From NCBI GenBank assembly GCA_035578905.1, contig JAQJVL010001217.1, positions 124,001 through 188,000 of the forward strand: 64,000 nt of DNA, read 5' to 3'. Below, one piece after another: positions 12,310 to 64,000 of this stretch. A program made the position numbers and the translations under genes. Under the pieces are notes generated by a model that ran no database searches, was not told the origin of the DNA, and saw nothing but the letters and a program-made list of their open reading frames with translations. Within the stretch, counting starts at the first letter, position 1, and the number at the start of each line of letters is the position of its first letter. This DNA comes from Stictocephala bisonia. Its lineage: Eukaryota; Arthropoda; Insecta; Hemiptera; Membracidae.

Positions 12310-14425
12310 TTCAGAGACATCATTCATCAAACCATGTTCTCTTATGCCTGTCATAACTGGATCTATGACTAGCCCAAAACATTATGTATCACCAGTTAGG
12401 TAATTTTTTCCCCTTTAACCTTAGATAAAATTGAGCAAATAATTCTTTCTTTGAAATCTAGTAACTCTGCTGGTGTAGATAAGATATCTAGTGCCCTTCT
12501 AAAGAAAATATACAAACCGCTTCTTGGCCCTCTGACTTCTCTCTTTCATTTCTCTGTTTTAGGCGTTTTTCCAAATACATACAGAATCTTAAAAATTATT
12601 CCTATCTTCAAAAAAGGAAATAAAGGTGATGTGAGCAACTACCAACTAGTGTCCTTGTTAAGAACCATCTCTAAGTGGTTAGTGAGAGGTTGTCACAGCA
12701 TCTAAATAAATACAACGTAATTGTCCTGAATCAATATGGGTTTATGAGGAATCGTTCAACCATTTAAGCAATTAAAATTTCATAAAAGAAATAATTATTC
12801 AGCCGGAAAATCGTCAGCCTGCTTTAGGAAAAGCCTCTCAAAGGCGTTTGACCTTGTTGATCATAATATTTTATTTGAAAAATTAGAGAAATGTGGGGTT
12901 AGAGGTGTGCCTTTGTCCTGGTTTACTTTTCTTACTGTCGGCAATTTGTTGTATTGTCAAGTGTCCACTCTAATTACACTGACATAGAGTTTGGAGTCAT
13001 CAAGGAAGTATATTGGGGCCACATATAAATGATGAAGTTGGTCATATTTCGTTGGCAAGAACCACTCTATATGCAGATGAAACGACATTGTTGTTTGGGT
13101 GTCCACCTTAGACATAAGAGTTTCCGATTCCATACAAAATCTACAGCGTTAGCTAGTAAGCAACCATCTAATGTTAAACTCTTCTAAAAGTGTTTTTATG
13201 CAGTTTTTTACAAAAAATAAACAACCTCAGGAAATAAATCTCAATAGATTTGGTATTAAAGAATGCTCAACAGTGAACTTTCTAGGTTTGACCGTTGATA
13301 GTGGGCTCTCTTGGTCCTCTCATATATCCAAACACTGCAGTAAGCTTAGTAGAACATTGAAGGATTTATGCTCTCAGAATATTGTATCCTTTGTTGGAGC
13401 CTGATGCCTTGTGTTATGAAGCGGCTTATCTATGCTGTAATTTAAGCAAGTTAGGAACTGTCAAATTAATAAACAATGAAAATTGAAACATTAAATCAAG
13501 TTTACTGCAAAACATAAATATATGTTATTTAAAATGCAAACAAACAATTTAATACTTAATAGAAAAGTAAACTATGAAGAAAAACGGCTTAATAAAATGT
13601 AACAAATCTAAATGTATTGAAAGGTTACTGAAAATGAATTGTGACCAATCTAAAAGTATCAAAATAAAAGTGAATATAACTCTAAGGAATCAAAAATAAA
13701 ACATCTGGCCAGTGTTGAAGCTTCTTAAAAACTAACTAGAAAACAGTAGAGGGGGACAATACCCCTTCAGAAGAGAGGAAGAAAAATTCCCCTCCAGCAA
13801 TACATCTGTTCCTCAACTCCTTGTTATCTGTTTACTATGGGCGTTTTTCCTCTATTATGTCCTACATGGCATTGAGCTATGGGGAGGTTCACCCTACTCC
13901 TATAGAGTATTTCTTGAACAAAAAGGGACTGTTCAGTTAATTAAGGGATTAATTAGCACCACTAAATAGCTGCAGGGGGTTTTCAGATCCCTTAATCTTC
14001 TAACGTTACCTTCTCTGTTTATATTGCAGGTAATCATGTCTATTTAAGATGGTTCTCAGGACATTCGGACAGTTAGGGCCATGCATTATTTTCCCAATAG
14101 ACATGGGGATGATCTACACCTTCCAAGACTTCGTCTGGCACTCTGTGAGCAAGATTTGATTTATTGTGGGCCATAGGTTGCCTGCAGATATCCGAGCTTC
14201 TAGGGAGGGATTCAGAAATAGATTAAAAGCATTCCTGTTGGAAAGGAGTTTAATTATATCAGAGAGTTCCTCTGTAGTTAGAAATTACTTAATTTTAATC
14301 ATTCAACTTTATTTAAGTTTATAATTTATTTAGTAATTAACTTGATATTGAAATGTGTGATATACTTTGCACTTCCATATACTGTATTTATTCATGAATA
14401 AAACAATTGAATTGAATTTGAAAAT
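12310..14425 (+). pseudogene. LINE ORF2 remnant with RT fingers, RT C-terminal and 3' end
   Basis: Blocks in LINE order: SSNSAGVDKISSALLKKIYK...PIFKKGNKGDVSNYQLVSLL (12451-12705), a KAFDLVDHNILFEKLEKCGV-like block near 12845, NFLGLTVDSGLSWSSHISKH at about 13280-13340, and ADIRASREGFRNRLKAFLLE near 14190-14250. The element ends in AATTGAATTGAATTTG, typical of the TGAATTGAA tails of CR1/L2-like LINEs. Frames shift between blocks, and about 400 bp near 13440-13840 does not fit and may be an insertion. Dead copy. Confidence 0.75.
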
Positions 14426-14784
14426 AGATCTTTGCTCGGAGTTAAGAAAGGATTATTGGAGAGGCAAACTGTGTACTCCCAAAATACTCACACTTGGGGG
14501 ATCATAGTCAAACAAAAACTGTTGGCTATTTGTTATGAAAATTTATTGAAAAGAATGTATTTATTTATTTATTTATGTCAACGGCAGAACCAATTCATAA
14601 TTGAAAAAGCAACTTAACTACAAACATAGTGCTCTAAGATTTTAACACAAGTGTAACAAGCTGACTACGATGTACTTACAGTTAATTACATACTACTAAT
14701 CATTGTATTGTACCTGTAGATGAGTGTGGATATTTAATGAGGTGTTCTTTCTTACAAATTCTGATGCAGGAGTAACAATAGGTA

Positions 14785-15240
14785 AGGGTCGTCCCTAAAT
14801 TACATAACTCTTGAAGGGGAGGGGGGTTTTGGCAGCGAAATGCACCGTTTTGGGGGAGAGTGGGGGGTTTTACACAGCATGATACAATATTAAACCTCAA
14901 CAATTTGTTTGAATTCATTCACAAAATTTGGGGGATCAAATTCTTCTAATTTGATCCCCCAAAATACAAGTTTTTTTCAAAGAGATTTCAAAGTTAGTAA
15001 TATATTCTCCCTCTCCCCCCTCCCCCATTATAAAACAAACGGAACATTCTAAACAATGACTTTATCATAATTCAAAATATGCATGAAAGTGGATGACAAA
15101 AATAAAGCGGGATTATGTTGCTGACAGCGTTACATAATTTTTGAGGAGGGATAATATTACCGTAACAAGTCCGTTGCACGGGGGGGTGGGGGGAGTCAGA
15201 AAAGGTAGATTTTAGCGTTACATAATTTAGGGAGGACCCC
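14785..15240. mobile_element. MITE-like element with ~24-bp terminal inverted repeats
   Basis: The left end reads AGGGTCGTCCCTAAATTACA and the right end, reverse-complemented, AGGGGTCCTCCCTAAATTAT, both followed by a GTAAC/CATAAC motif. The interior has several G runs and a palindrome at about 14926-14970 (TTGGGGGATCAAATT arms around CTTCT). No transposase. Superfamily not assigned. Confidence 0.6.
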
Positions 15241-15575
15241 TAAGGGGCTTGCCAAATGGCCAAGCCAACCTGGGTGATATACTAAATGAGTTTGCTCCCC
15301 TTTCTCTCCCATGGTTTTATACGTTCACACAATATAACAGGTGCTAAAGTATATATAATAAATTTTACTTTTAATGAGCAAATTATAAAATTGGATGAGA
15401 AAATGTTGTCTGAAACTCTCTTCTGGCTATTTTGAAAATGTGGGAGGAATGCCTTCTATGTACACAGGGAAGAGCTCCTTGGCAAACAATAATTACATGA
15501 TGGGAGGAATCTCTCCCATGTGCACTACTGGCGCACATCAATGGGAGCAATACCTGGCATGTGCACTTAACACGT
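15241..15575. other. Unassigned stretch with GGGAGGAAT/CATGTGCAC repeats
   Basis: Short repeated motifs (ATGGGAGGAAT and CATGTGCACT, near 15440-15570) are the only structure. The 87-codon frame at 15395-15658 runs into the next element and has no recognised domain. Confidence 0.4.
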
Positions 15576-15579
15576 TTAA

Positions 15580-16210
15580 CACGCTAGCTGCCATCCTTAA
15601 TATTAGTATTTTTGCTCTAAATTGTCAAAAATTGTTTTGCAAATTTTTAAAACAATGATGCATTATTTTTACTGTAGTACCGTTTATGAGTATATAAATA
15701 ATACATACATAGGCATTATATGTACATAAATATGTCGGGAGTATTGGCCCGACACAGTTTTTTTAGTAGCGTATACGGCACATAAAAAACTCTGTCGAGT
15801 ATATCGGCCTGATACATTTTGAGGTAAATTTGTTTTCTGGTTTGCTACACTGACTGCATGATGAAAGCAATCCAGTATTCAATATGTATTAAGTTATTTC
15901 AACTCCAAAATTCACTAATAAGTCTGTCAAGGCTATACTCCCTAAAACTTGCCCGTAGAACCTGCCAAAATTTAAAGTTTTATGAACAACTTTGTAACTA
16001 ATCAAAAACTTCAAAGTTTGTACCGTAAATAGTATGATGTTTGCAGTACAATAAAGTGTAATCTGTTTCTTTAAGAAAGCAGGACCAGTTGAGTAACAAT
16101 AAAAAAAACCAAAAGGTTGCTAATCAATAATGTTGGGCATAGTCGCCCAACGGCATCTAGCAGAAACAAAGAGCTGTCGGGCGTACTGGACTGACACGGC
16201 AGCTAAAGTG
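15580..16210. mobile_element. TTAA-flanked piggyBac-like MITE with four internal hairpins
   Basis: TTAA at 15576-15579 and 16211-16214. The tips are CACGCTAGCTGCC and, from the right, CACTTTAGCTGCC. Four short palindromes of the type GTCGGGAGTATTGGCCCGAC occur near 15733, 15795, 16132 and 16177, two toward each end. No transposase frame, so it would be mobilised in trans. Confidence 0.6.
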
Positions 16211-16214
16211 TTAA

Positions 16215-16793
16215 AGACACATTGTTGGTATATGTTATTATTAATGTTTATTTAAAGTACTCTATGTAAGCTCTTAATCCTCTCTGGAGTAACTTGAGTT
16301 ACCCCCTTCTAATTTAAAAGAACTTATTTCTGTACATGAATTTAATGAAGACATATTTTTAATTAGGAAGCTTATTTAAACTGAAATGTCCCCTCAGGCT
16401 GGGGCCTAATTTTGTTAGTGAAATGTATACTCACATATTTGCTCAACTTAATCATGGCTTACATGTACTTCACTTTTTTCTGCTGACACCACCTTGTTTG
16501 GTTTGTATTTTCTGCTGACACCACCTTGTTTGGTTTGTATTTTCTGCTGACACCACCTTGTTTGGTTTGTATTTTCTGCTGACACCACCTTGTTTGGTTT
16601 GTATTTAAATAACAATACTACTGTAATTAACCAAATTATTTATTAAAATGACTTTAAATAACATCACACATTTTAGAGATTGTTAAGTGTATGGTAGCCA
16701 TAATTAGGGGTAACTCAAGTTACTACAGAGAGAATTAAAAACTTACATAGAGTACTCTAACTAAACATTAAAAATAACATATATCAAGACACA
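16215..16793. mobile_element. Element with ~95-bp terminal inverted repeats, next to the TTAA MITE
   Basis: About 16215-16310 and 16697-16793 are reverse complements with scattered mismatches; shared cores include AGTACTCTATGTAAG and GTAACTTGAGTTACCCC. TTAA flanks both ends (16211-16214 shared with the neighbour, and 16794-16797), though the left tip aligns about 4 bp offset. The interior holds the 32-bp tandem repeat. No coding frame. Confidence 0.6.
16478..16605. repeat. 32-bp tandem repeat, four copies
   Basis: The unit begins TTCTGCTGACACCACCTTGT and recurs every 32 bp inside the long-TIR element. Confidence 0.95.
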
Positions 16794-16797
16794 TTAA

Positions 16798-17930
16798 GCC
16801 ATTCGGTCTCTGGCTGTGAAGAGAGAGGACTCTTTGACCGTAACTTCACCTTAGTCCAGATTTGTTTGACTTGCACTTATCATCTGTTTGTTCTGATGAA
16901 CGTTTCCTATTTTCCTCAATTAACAACTAATTCAAAAATATAGATAATATATTTATTCAGAATAAAGCTTGTTTGTAAATTGTGCGAGCAATTGTGATTT
17001 TCTTACCTGTTCAGTTATAGTTTTTATCATATGAGAGTTACATCAATTCATAAATGCAAAATTCAGTATTTTATCTCTTGAAAAGCTTGTTGAAGAGAAG
17101 TGTGTTGGTCATAGAGTAGACCAGTGTGAGTCATGGTAAATAATGACCATATCCTTAGGTATATTTGATCAAAGTAAACAGCTTAATAAGATCAATTTAA
17201 ATATTGGTTTGTAATTCTAAAACCAATAGACGTTATAGTTAGTAAGTAGATAATATGACTCAATTCTTTGATTCCATATTCTTTGTAATTGTAAAACATG
17301 AAACACTTCATAGCCGTTTGTTTCGTCTCTGATTATTATTAGTTGTAACTGAGAAAATGTTATTTGGAATAAATCATATTATTTGACTAGTAAAATGAAA
17401 CATTTTATCTCATAAAACAGGATTCTTTATTTTAATTAATATTAATACATGGATGAACGAACCTCCATCATTATTATACTGTATATGTATAAACATACTT
17501 CTTTAAAGTCCTTGACCTTTCATAAATTGTTTTAACGATTTGGAAAAAAGTATTTCCTTCAGGTGACGGTAAAACCTTACTAGGAATTATTGTCTAAATT
17601 TTGTAAAATTTTGTATGCCCCAAAAAAGTAAATGACGCCTCATGGGTTTGTAAAAAAATTATCGGTGAAAATTAGATATTACTATCTTAATCCTATCAAA
17701 ATTTACAGCCATGTTAAGCTGTTTTTGATTCTCATATCATCTAGTTCTTATTTGCAGTAAATAGGTATTTTTTTTAGGTACCACATAATATTCTAAAACA
17801 TACATTCACGATTCTGAAGCATTGGTAAAATTTTGTTATTAGTGTGTAGCCGTTATACTGCAGGGTTTTCTAGTTTGGTCTAATAATCCAATTTTTAAAG
17901 TAGCCCCTTCATTGCATTGAACCAAACCAA
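16798..17930. other. AT-rich, no gene seen
   Basis: No domain, RNA gene or clear repeat was recognised. Confidence 0.5.
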
Positions 17931-18284
17931 TAATAAGGTTCAAACCAGGACTTACATAACGCCTATAATAAGGTTCAAACCAGGACTTACATAACGCCTA
18001 TAATAAGGTTCAAACCAGGACTTACATAACGCCTATAATAAGGTTCAAACCAGGACTTACATAACGCCTATAATAAGGTTCAAACCAGGACTTACATAAC
18101 GCCTATAATAAGGTTCAAACCAGGACTTACATAACGCCTATAATAAGGTTCAAACCAGGACTTACATAACGCCTATAATAAGGTTCAAACCAGGACTTAC
18201 ATAACGCCTATAATAAGGTTCAAACCAGGACTTACATAACGCCTATAATAAGGTTCAAACCAGGACTTACATAACGCCTATAAT
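17931..18284. repeat. 35-bp tandem repeat, ten copies
   Basis: The unit contains AAGGTTCAAACCAGGACTTA and CATAACGCCT; starts are exactly 35 bp apart and copies are essentially identical. Confidence 0.97.
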
Positions 18285-18649
18285 CCAAACTCATAAAAAG
18301 AAACGTTCACTGTAAACAACTCACTTATTTTATTGGTTTGTTTCTTCAGTCATTACTGTAGTAACATATAAGACAATATAGGTTTTGTTTTGGTGAGTGT
18401 AGTTTTAAAACTGTTGTAACCAAATATCATTCCTTAATTAAATAAAAATTGCCTCATAATAGGGAGGATAAAGTACAAATATAATCAATCACTTTATGTG
18501 TGGCACATATAAATTTTAATGAAGCAGAAAAATGGTTCATGTTACAATTTTCCTGACAGACATGTGACCAAGAAATAATTAGGAGATATAATATCTAAGT
18601 TTTGTCGAACAGAACCCGTCTTAGATGCCCCATACTCTGATTACCTAGC

Positions 18650-19000
18650 TTTAGACGAAGTGACAGCATTTGAAAATGCAGCACAATTCGTTAAGATCCC
18701 AACTATCTTCCAGGTCTGCATCAATGTTGTCTGGCATTTCCAAACGTGTGCGTTTTTATAATAAGTGCATAAAGTGCTTTAAAAATAGATTCCACCCTTA
18801 CAAGATTAGACTAGTTTATGAATTAAATGGTGAGGATCATCTTCAGTTTTGAAAAGAAATGTACAGACTAATTTCTACTTCTCCAAAATTTGATCTTAAC
18901 ACAGCATTCAGTGACGGATGTAGTTTCTTTGTGAACAGTTCAGTGAATGGTTTAGTAAACAGACAAAATGTGATGTATTGTGATAAGTTGGTGGATATTC
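18650..19000 (+). pseudogene. Transposase remnant, N-terminal part (IS630/Tc1-mariner superfamily)
   Basis: One frame with a stop reads FHPYKIRLVYELNGEDHLQF then, after the stop, FDLNTAFSDGCSFFVNSSVN and GLVNRQNVMYC. This resembles the (F/H)PYKI.LVQEL....FS DE..F.LNG.VNRQN.RYW segment common in insect IS630-type transposases; the D/E after FSD is lost. A SINE interrupts at 19004. The probable other half is at 20570-20870. Confidence 0.6.
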
Positions 19001-19003
19001 AGG

Positions 19004-19235
19004 AGGCCGGTGGCCAAGTGGTCTGAGGCATCAGGATTTTGGCCCTGAGTTTGATATAGTGCAGGTTCAAATCATAACTCTCACTGGAAGTTGTTATTAG
19101 TAATATTCATCTTGTGTTGTACTGGTTCTCTTCCTGACTCAGTCTGAATAAGTTCCTCGCACAGACTAATAGTCTATGGGGAATGGGCAGAATAAGGTTT
19201 AAAACGAGATCGGCATCCTCATTATAAAAAAGAAA
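19004..19235 (+). mobile_element. tRNA-derived SINE
   Basis: The head has an A-box-like TGGCCAAGTGGTCTGAGGCA (from 19011) and a B-box GGTTCAAATC (19064-19073), spaced as in a Leu/Ser-type tRNA with a long variable arm, followed by a ~150-bp unrelated body and an A-rich end. It is not a functional tRNA gene: the acceptor stem does not close. It sits directly after the transposase remnant. Confidence 0.65.
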
Positions 19236-19620
19236 GTAAAATCATTACATTTTTCAAGAATCTGGTACCCAATACCCTGAAAACGTACATTTTGGGAGGG
19301 TATTTTGAGTAGTTGTGTGTAGGACCATTTTTCATTGAACGTAACCTTAAACATATCATTCATATACAAATGCTACAAGACTAAACAAGAATATACAATT
19401 TTCAGCAAAACAGTTCTAAACCCCAACAGCGGCAGATCTAGTGATAGGAAAAAGTGGGGCGACTGACTCATCAATAAGAAAAATAGCAAAAAAGTGGAAT
19501 TAGGTTAAGACTTTGATTCTTAAGTATTGGCATATAGTGGTTATCTTAGTTTACCAAAAGTTAGGTCCATTAACTAGGCATAGTTTTATTTGTGTGAACA
19601 GTAAAGTGCCTGTTTACCAA

Positions 19621-19880
19621 GATCACTCCTGTCTTTGTGAGAGACTCGTTGTATAGACTGACATATGTCATTTTTCAACACATCCTCTGAACATAGTTTT
19701 ACGCTAAAGAAAACACTTGATGATCACTCCTGTCTTTGCGAGAGACTCGTTGTATAGACTGACATATGTCATTTTTCAACACATCCTCCGAACATAGTTT
19801 TACGCTAAAGAAAACACCTAATGATCACTCCTGTCTTTGTGAGAGACTCGTTGTATAGACTGACATATGTCATTTTTCAG
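19621..19880. repeat. 101-bp tandem repeat, ~2.6 copies
   Basis: ATCACTCCTGTCTTTG recurs at about 19622, 19723 and 19824; the third copy breaks off after CATTTTTCA. The copies differ at a few positions only. Confidence 0.9.
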
Positions 19881-20049
19881 TTCCAATATAGCTTTCTCAT
19901 AATTTTGAAAGCGTTAAGCTTGATTTCAATTTTGGAAGATTGCTCCTCATCAAAAACAATATGTCTTGGCGATGCTTTATACACACCTGAATGCTCACTG
20001 TTTCTGTCTTTTTTCAGTCAAATTGCCGATAAGTGTCAAACTAGGTTGA

Positions 20050-20569
20050 ACTAGGTGTGGTTGCCAATAAACTAAGACTGCAACCATGTATGCAGAACCA
20101 AGAAAATTCTGATCTAAAGAGTGTAGAGGACTATTACTGTGTTACCATGTACAACCCAACATTGGATGTAGTTCTTCAAGACCTACTGAACTCCAAGATT
20201 TAATGATAGCATGATGGACTTTTTGGTTTTGGACATTAATGTGAATTCGGAAGTGTCAGTTTGTACAAGCATGCCCTTTAGTGAGAGTCCAAATTCAACA
20301 GGAACACCGAAGAAACTACATGCTTTTTTCTGGTCAGAGTGGTATATGCAGAGTGCAGTGTTTTATCCCTAAAGGGATTAAAAACTTGGTTCATAACTTG
20401 GGTGATAGAGGAGAGACACAGGGGACTAGCTCTTATTCATATTCACACAGACATAATTGTTAATAGTTGTTTTGAGAACTATAGACTTCTAAATACATTT
20501 TCCTGCATTGAATAAGCTAGTTCACACTTAAAATAAATATCTGTATCATTTTTAACTATGCCTATATCA
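20050..20569. other. Unassigned, possibly transposon interior
   Basis: Lies between two parts of a decayed transposase. A 60-codon open frame at 20281-20463 has no recognised domain. Confidence 0.35.
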
Positions 20570-20870
20570 GTTTTAGCAGCAATGAACACTTTTCTGTGGC
20601 ATTCATCCACTCTACGGTACCCTACACCATTACCCCTCTTCACCATAATGGATTCTTCATGAGAACCGCCACCCCTGTCTAGATAGCCTGGATCTCCCTT
20701 GCATTCAATATGAAGTTCGTTTTAGAAATGATCAAAATACTCAGCTTAGTGGCCAGTGGAATTTTAGGCATAGTTAAACTGAATCGTCTGCACCGTCACC
20801 AGACCTTACACCATTAGACTGTTTTCTATTTGGATTTTTTAAAACCATTGGATTTTTAAAATACCTGTGG
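20570..20870 (+). pseudogene. Transposase remnant, C-terminal part (IS630/Tc1-mariner superfamily)
   Basis: In shifting frames: GTLHHYPSS, comparable to the family's DGAPPHY segment with its aspartate lost, then about 150 nt later a broken APSPDLTPLDCFLFGFFKT, comparable to ARSPDLTPLDFFLWG.LK. Probably the same dead element as 18650-19000, split by a SINE and tandem repeats. Confidence 0.55.
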
Positions 20871-21173
20871 AAAAAGATTTGAAAAGAACATTGTTGAAGT
20901 TTGTCATAACATAGACATTCACTCTTTTGGAAATATGAGAACAGTTCATCTAATGACTTTATTCATGCCAAACAGTGAATGGTCATCAGTTTGACCAACA
21001 CTTTTAAAATTATAACCAATTTTATGACACAATCATCACAGTTCCACATTATTCTAGCAACTCTGTTACATTTACTGATATAAGTTTACACTGTTTTGTA
21101 GCTTGACAAATATTTGTTTTGATGTTTTTCATATTAAAAACTAAAATGAAATTACTGTATTACCGAATTTATA

Positions 21174-21330
21174 CAGGGTGGAAAAAATATGGAAACGCTT
21201 CCACAACAAGGTTATTTTTTTCCATAGATAATTTGATAATTTAATTTTTTTATAATTGTGTTCCATAAAGTATAGTTTTTGGTCTGAATAATTTACTTAA
21301 AACTGTTAAAGTTTGTGTCCACGTAAGTTT
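21174..21330. mobile_element. MITE family A, truncated copy
   Basis: Starts CAGGGTGGAAAAAATATGGA and follows the 30067-30525 copy for about 150 bp (Ttccatagata, GTTCCATAAAGTATA), then diverges. The far end is missing. Confidence 0.75.
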
Positions 21331-21732
21331 GTCATCATCAAATTTTTATCATATTAATACTAGCAAATAAATAAACTTTAATGCAATAAATGTAAAAAAA
21401 AAAAAAAAAATAGCCACAATGCTTAAATAAATATCTTTAATAATTATATTCTATTCTAAAGTATTTTTTTTAATATCTACAACATATTTGTGATAAAATC
21501 TACATCATCAAATCTGTTTCATACTATCTAGTGAATAAATTAGGCTTATAAATTAAAACATATAACATAATAGATTTAAAATTACATATTGCAGTAATTG
21601 CTAAACTATGGTCTGCTATTAATCAATCACTAAATGTTTACTGTGTGTAATAATATATGATTATCATATAATTCTATGAACAAAAAATTAATAGAATCAC
21701 AAAAAATCATATCCAAAACTATTATTTACCAG
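21331..21732. other. AT-rich sequence just 3' of the P450 stop
   Basis: Presumably 3' UTR and downstream flank of the P450. It contains an 18-nt A run near 21393. No other gene is seen. Confidence 0.45.
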
Positions 21733-62992
<41,260 letters not shown>

Positions 62993-63254
62993 CTGCAATA
63001 CAACATGATTCCCCTCATGACAAGTCAGGTATCAAGACTATTATATTTTTAACATCATATTCATATTATAGGCTAATTATTTCACTGTTTATGCTAACAG
63101 ACAAGATTTTTAGCAAGGAATGCAGAAGTTAGATTAAGAAATACTAATAATAAAAATAAATTATCACTTTTTATACACTGTTTGCTCAAATTTATAAATT
63201 TGTAATATGCAGTGTCAAATTGCGGCAGTTATTCGGTTTGAAAATAACTATCAA
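62993..63254. other. P450 intron upstream of the first visible exon
   Basis: AT-rich; acceptor at 62993-62995 (CTG on +). No further exon recognised. Confidence 0.5.
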
Positions 63255-63800
63255 ACTTCATAAAATATTTATAAGAAACTCCTTATGAGCCCCTCTCCTT
63301 GTCATATTAATCCAACTTTTAGATTATTTAATGAGTAAGCTGGTCCAATCTCTGATTAATTCTTAGACCTATCAGTATTTTATCTACTTTATCTAAATGT
63401 CTGGAGAGAGTAATAGATCAGCAAATGTTATATTTTCTTGAGTCTAATAGACTGTTATCAAACTTCCAATCACAGCACTACTAGTGCCAGTTTAAAAATT
63501 ACTGATGATATTTGCTTGGCGATGGACTAAAAACACGTTTCAATTTTAACCTTATTTGATTTTTTTAAAGCCTTTGACTGTGAATATAATCCACTTCTTA
63601 TTTTTAAATGTGTAGGATAGGATTTTATATAGGCTACGTTGAATGGTTGAGGTCTTATCTGTCTGATCGTCAGCAGTGTGTTAGATCTACTGATGGGGAA
63701 TCTAATTGGAAACCTGTTAATTGTGGCTACCTCAGGGCTCCATCCTTGGTTCTCTTTTGTTCTCTATTTACATTGATGAAGTGAGTTAGCTTTGGGACGT
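63255..63800 (+). pseudogene. LINE reverse-transcriptase remnant
   Basis: Broken frames show RPISILSTLSKCLERVIDQQ, MLYFLESNRLLSNFQSQ, FFKAFDCEYNPLL and VEWLRSYLSDRQQCVRSTDG. This matches RT blocks R.ISiLp.lSKilErvi..ql..yl...lL...Q and DfsKAFD...L, then W..SYL..R.Q.V. Frameshifts throughout; the active-site YADD is not reached. Lies in an upstream P450 intron. Confidence 0.72.
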
Positions 63801-64000
63801 ACATTTAAAGCTAAATAAAAAGAAGTGGAAAACTGTTAATGCAAGAATTATATGCATCTGTTATTGTATCCAAAAATATATTGTATCGGAATATGAAATT
63901 TATAAGGAGGAAAATCGAACTGTAGAATATTTGACCCTACATGCTATTACCATTACTTTGGAATAATTGCATATTAAATATAAAGATATTAATCAGAAAT
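63801..64000. other. AT-rich end of window, no gene seen
   Basis: No coding signal; the missing P450 N-terminal exons are expected farther on. Confidence 0.5.

Noticed and set aside
19011..19080. Possible tRNA-Leu/Ser gene
   Set aside because: A- and B-box motifs are present but the acceptor stem does not pair and a SINE body follows, so it is a tRNA-derived SINE.

Overview
This window looks like intronic and intergenic DNA from a large, AT-rich, transposon-laden insect genome. Hemiptera-like is a guess from general character; no species can be named. The eukaryotic evidence is one spliced gene with consensus GT/AG junctions and a dense mix of LINEs, Penelope-like, SINE, pogo, IS630/Tc1-mariner, TTAA-flanked (piggyBac-like) and Helitron-like sequences, plus long tandem arrays. 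No bacterial-type operon, rRNA, CRISPR or functional tRNA gene was seen.

The only host gene I can support is a clan-4 (CYP4-like) cytochrome P450 on the minus strand. Nine exons (62992 down to 21733) join in phase without a stop and give the C-terminal 378 residues, including ExxR, PERF and the heme-cysteine loop. The N-terminal exons, roughly 115-125 residues, must lie beyond position 64000. Its introns are small islands in repeat DNA; the first visible intron (46928-62815) is 15.9 kb and is almost entirely tandem repeat.

Layout. 294-4730: a nearly perfect 82-bp tandem array. 4860-21000: dead transposons (LINE pieces, a TTAA element with two tandem Helitron-like elements inside, MITEs, a SINE in or beside a dead transposase) and short minisatellites. 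21733-38000: P450 exons separated by MITEs, a Penelope-like GIY-YIG fragment, LINE debris, a large palindrome, an inverted minisatellite and a 604-bp (TC)n tract. 39306-46470: a dead pogo/jerky-type transposase, a recent 0.9-kb direct duplication around a GC-rich insert, an inverted Helitron-like copy and a 73-bp-arm hairpin. 47380-60718: a 76-bp satellite with a strikingly deletion-rich block and an inserted, internally deleted RNase H LINE. 60719-62810: a minisatellite whose unit is a copy of the adjoining P450 exon end plus its 5' splice site. 63255-63800: another LINE remnant.

The most notable observation is that last array: about 23 tandem copies of a coding exon/donor junction lying inside the gene's own intron. 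Two distal copies still keep the exon reading frame.
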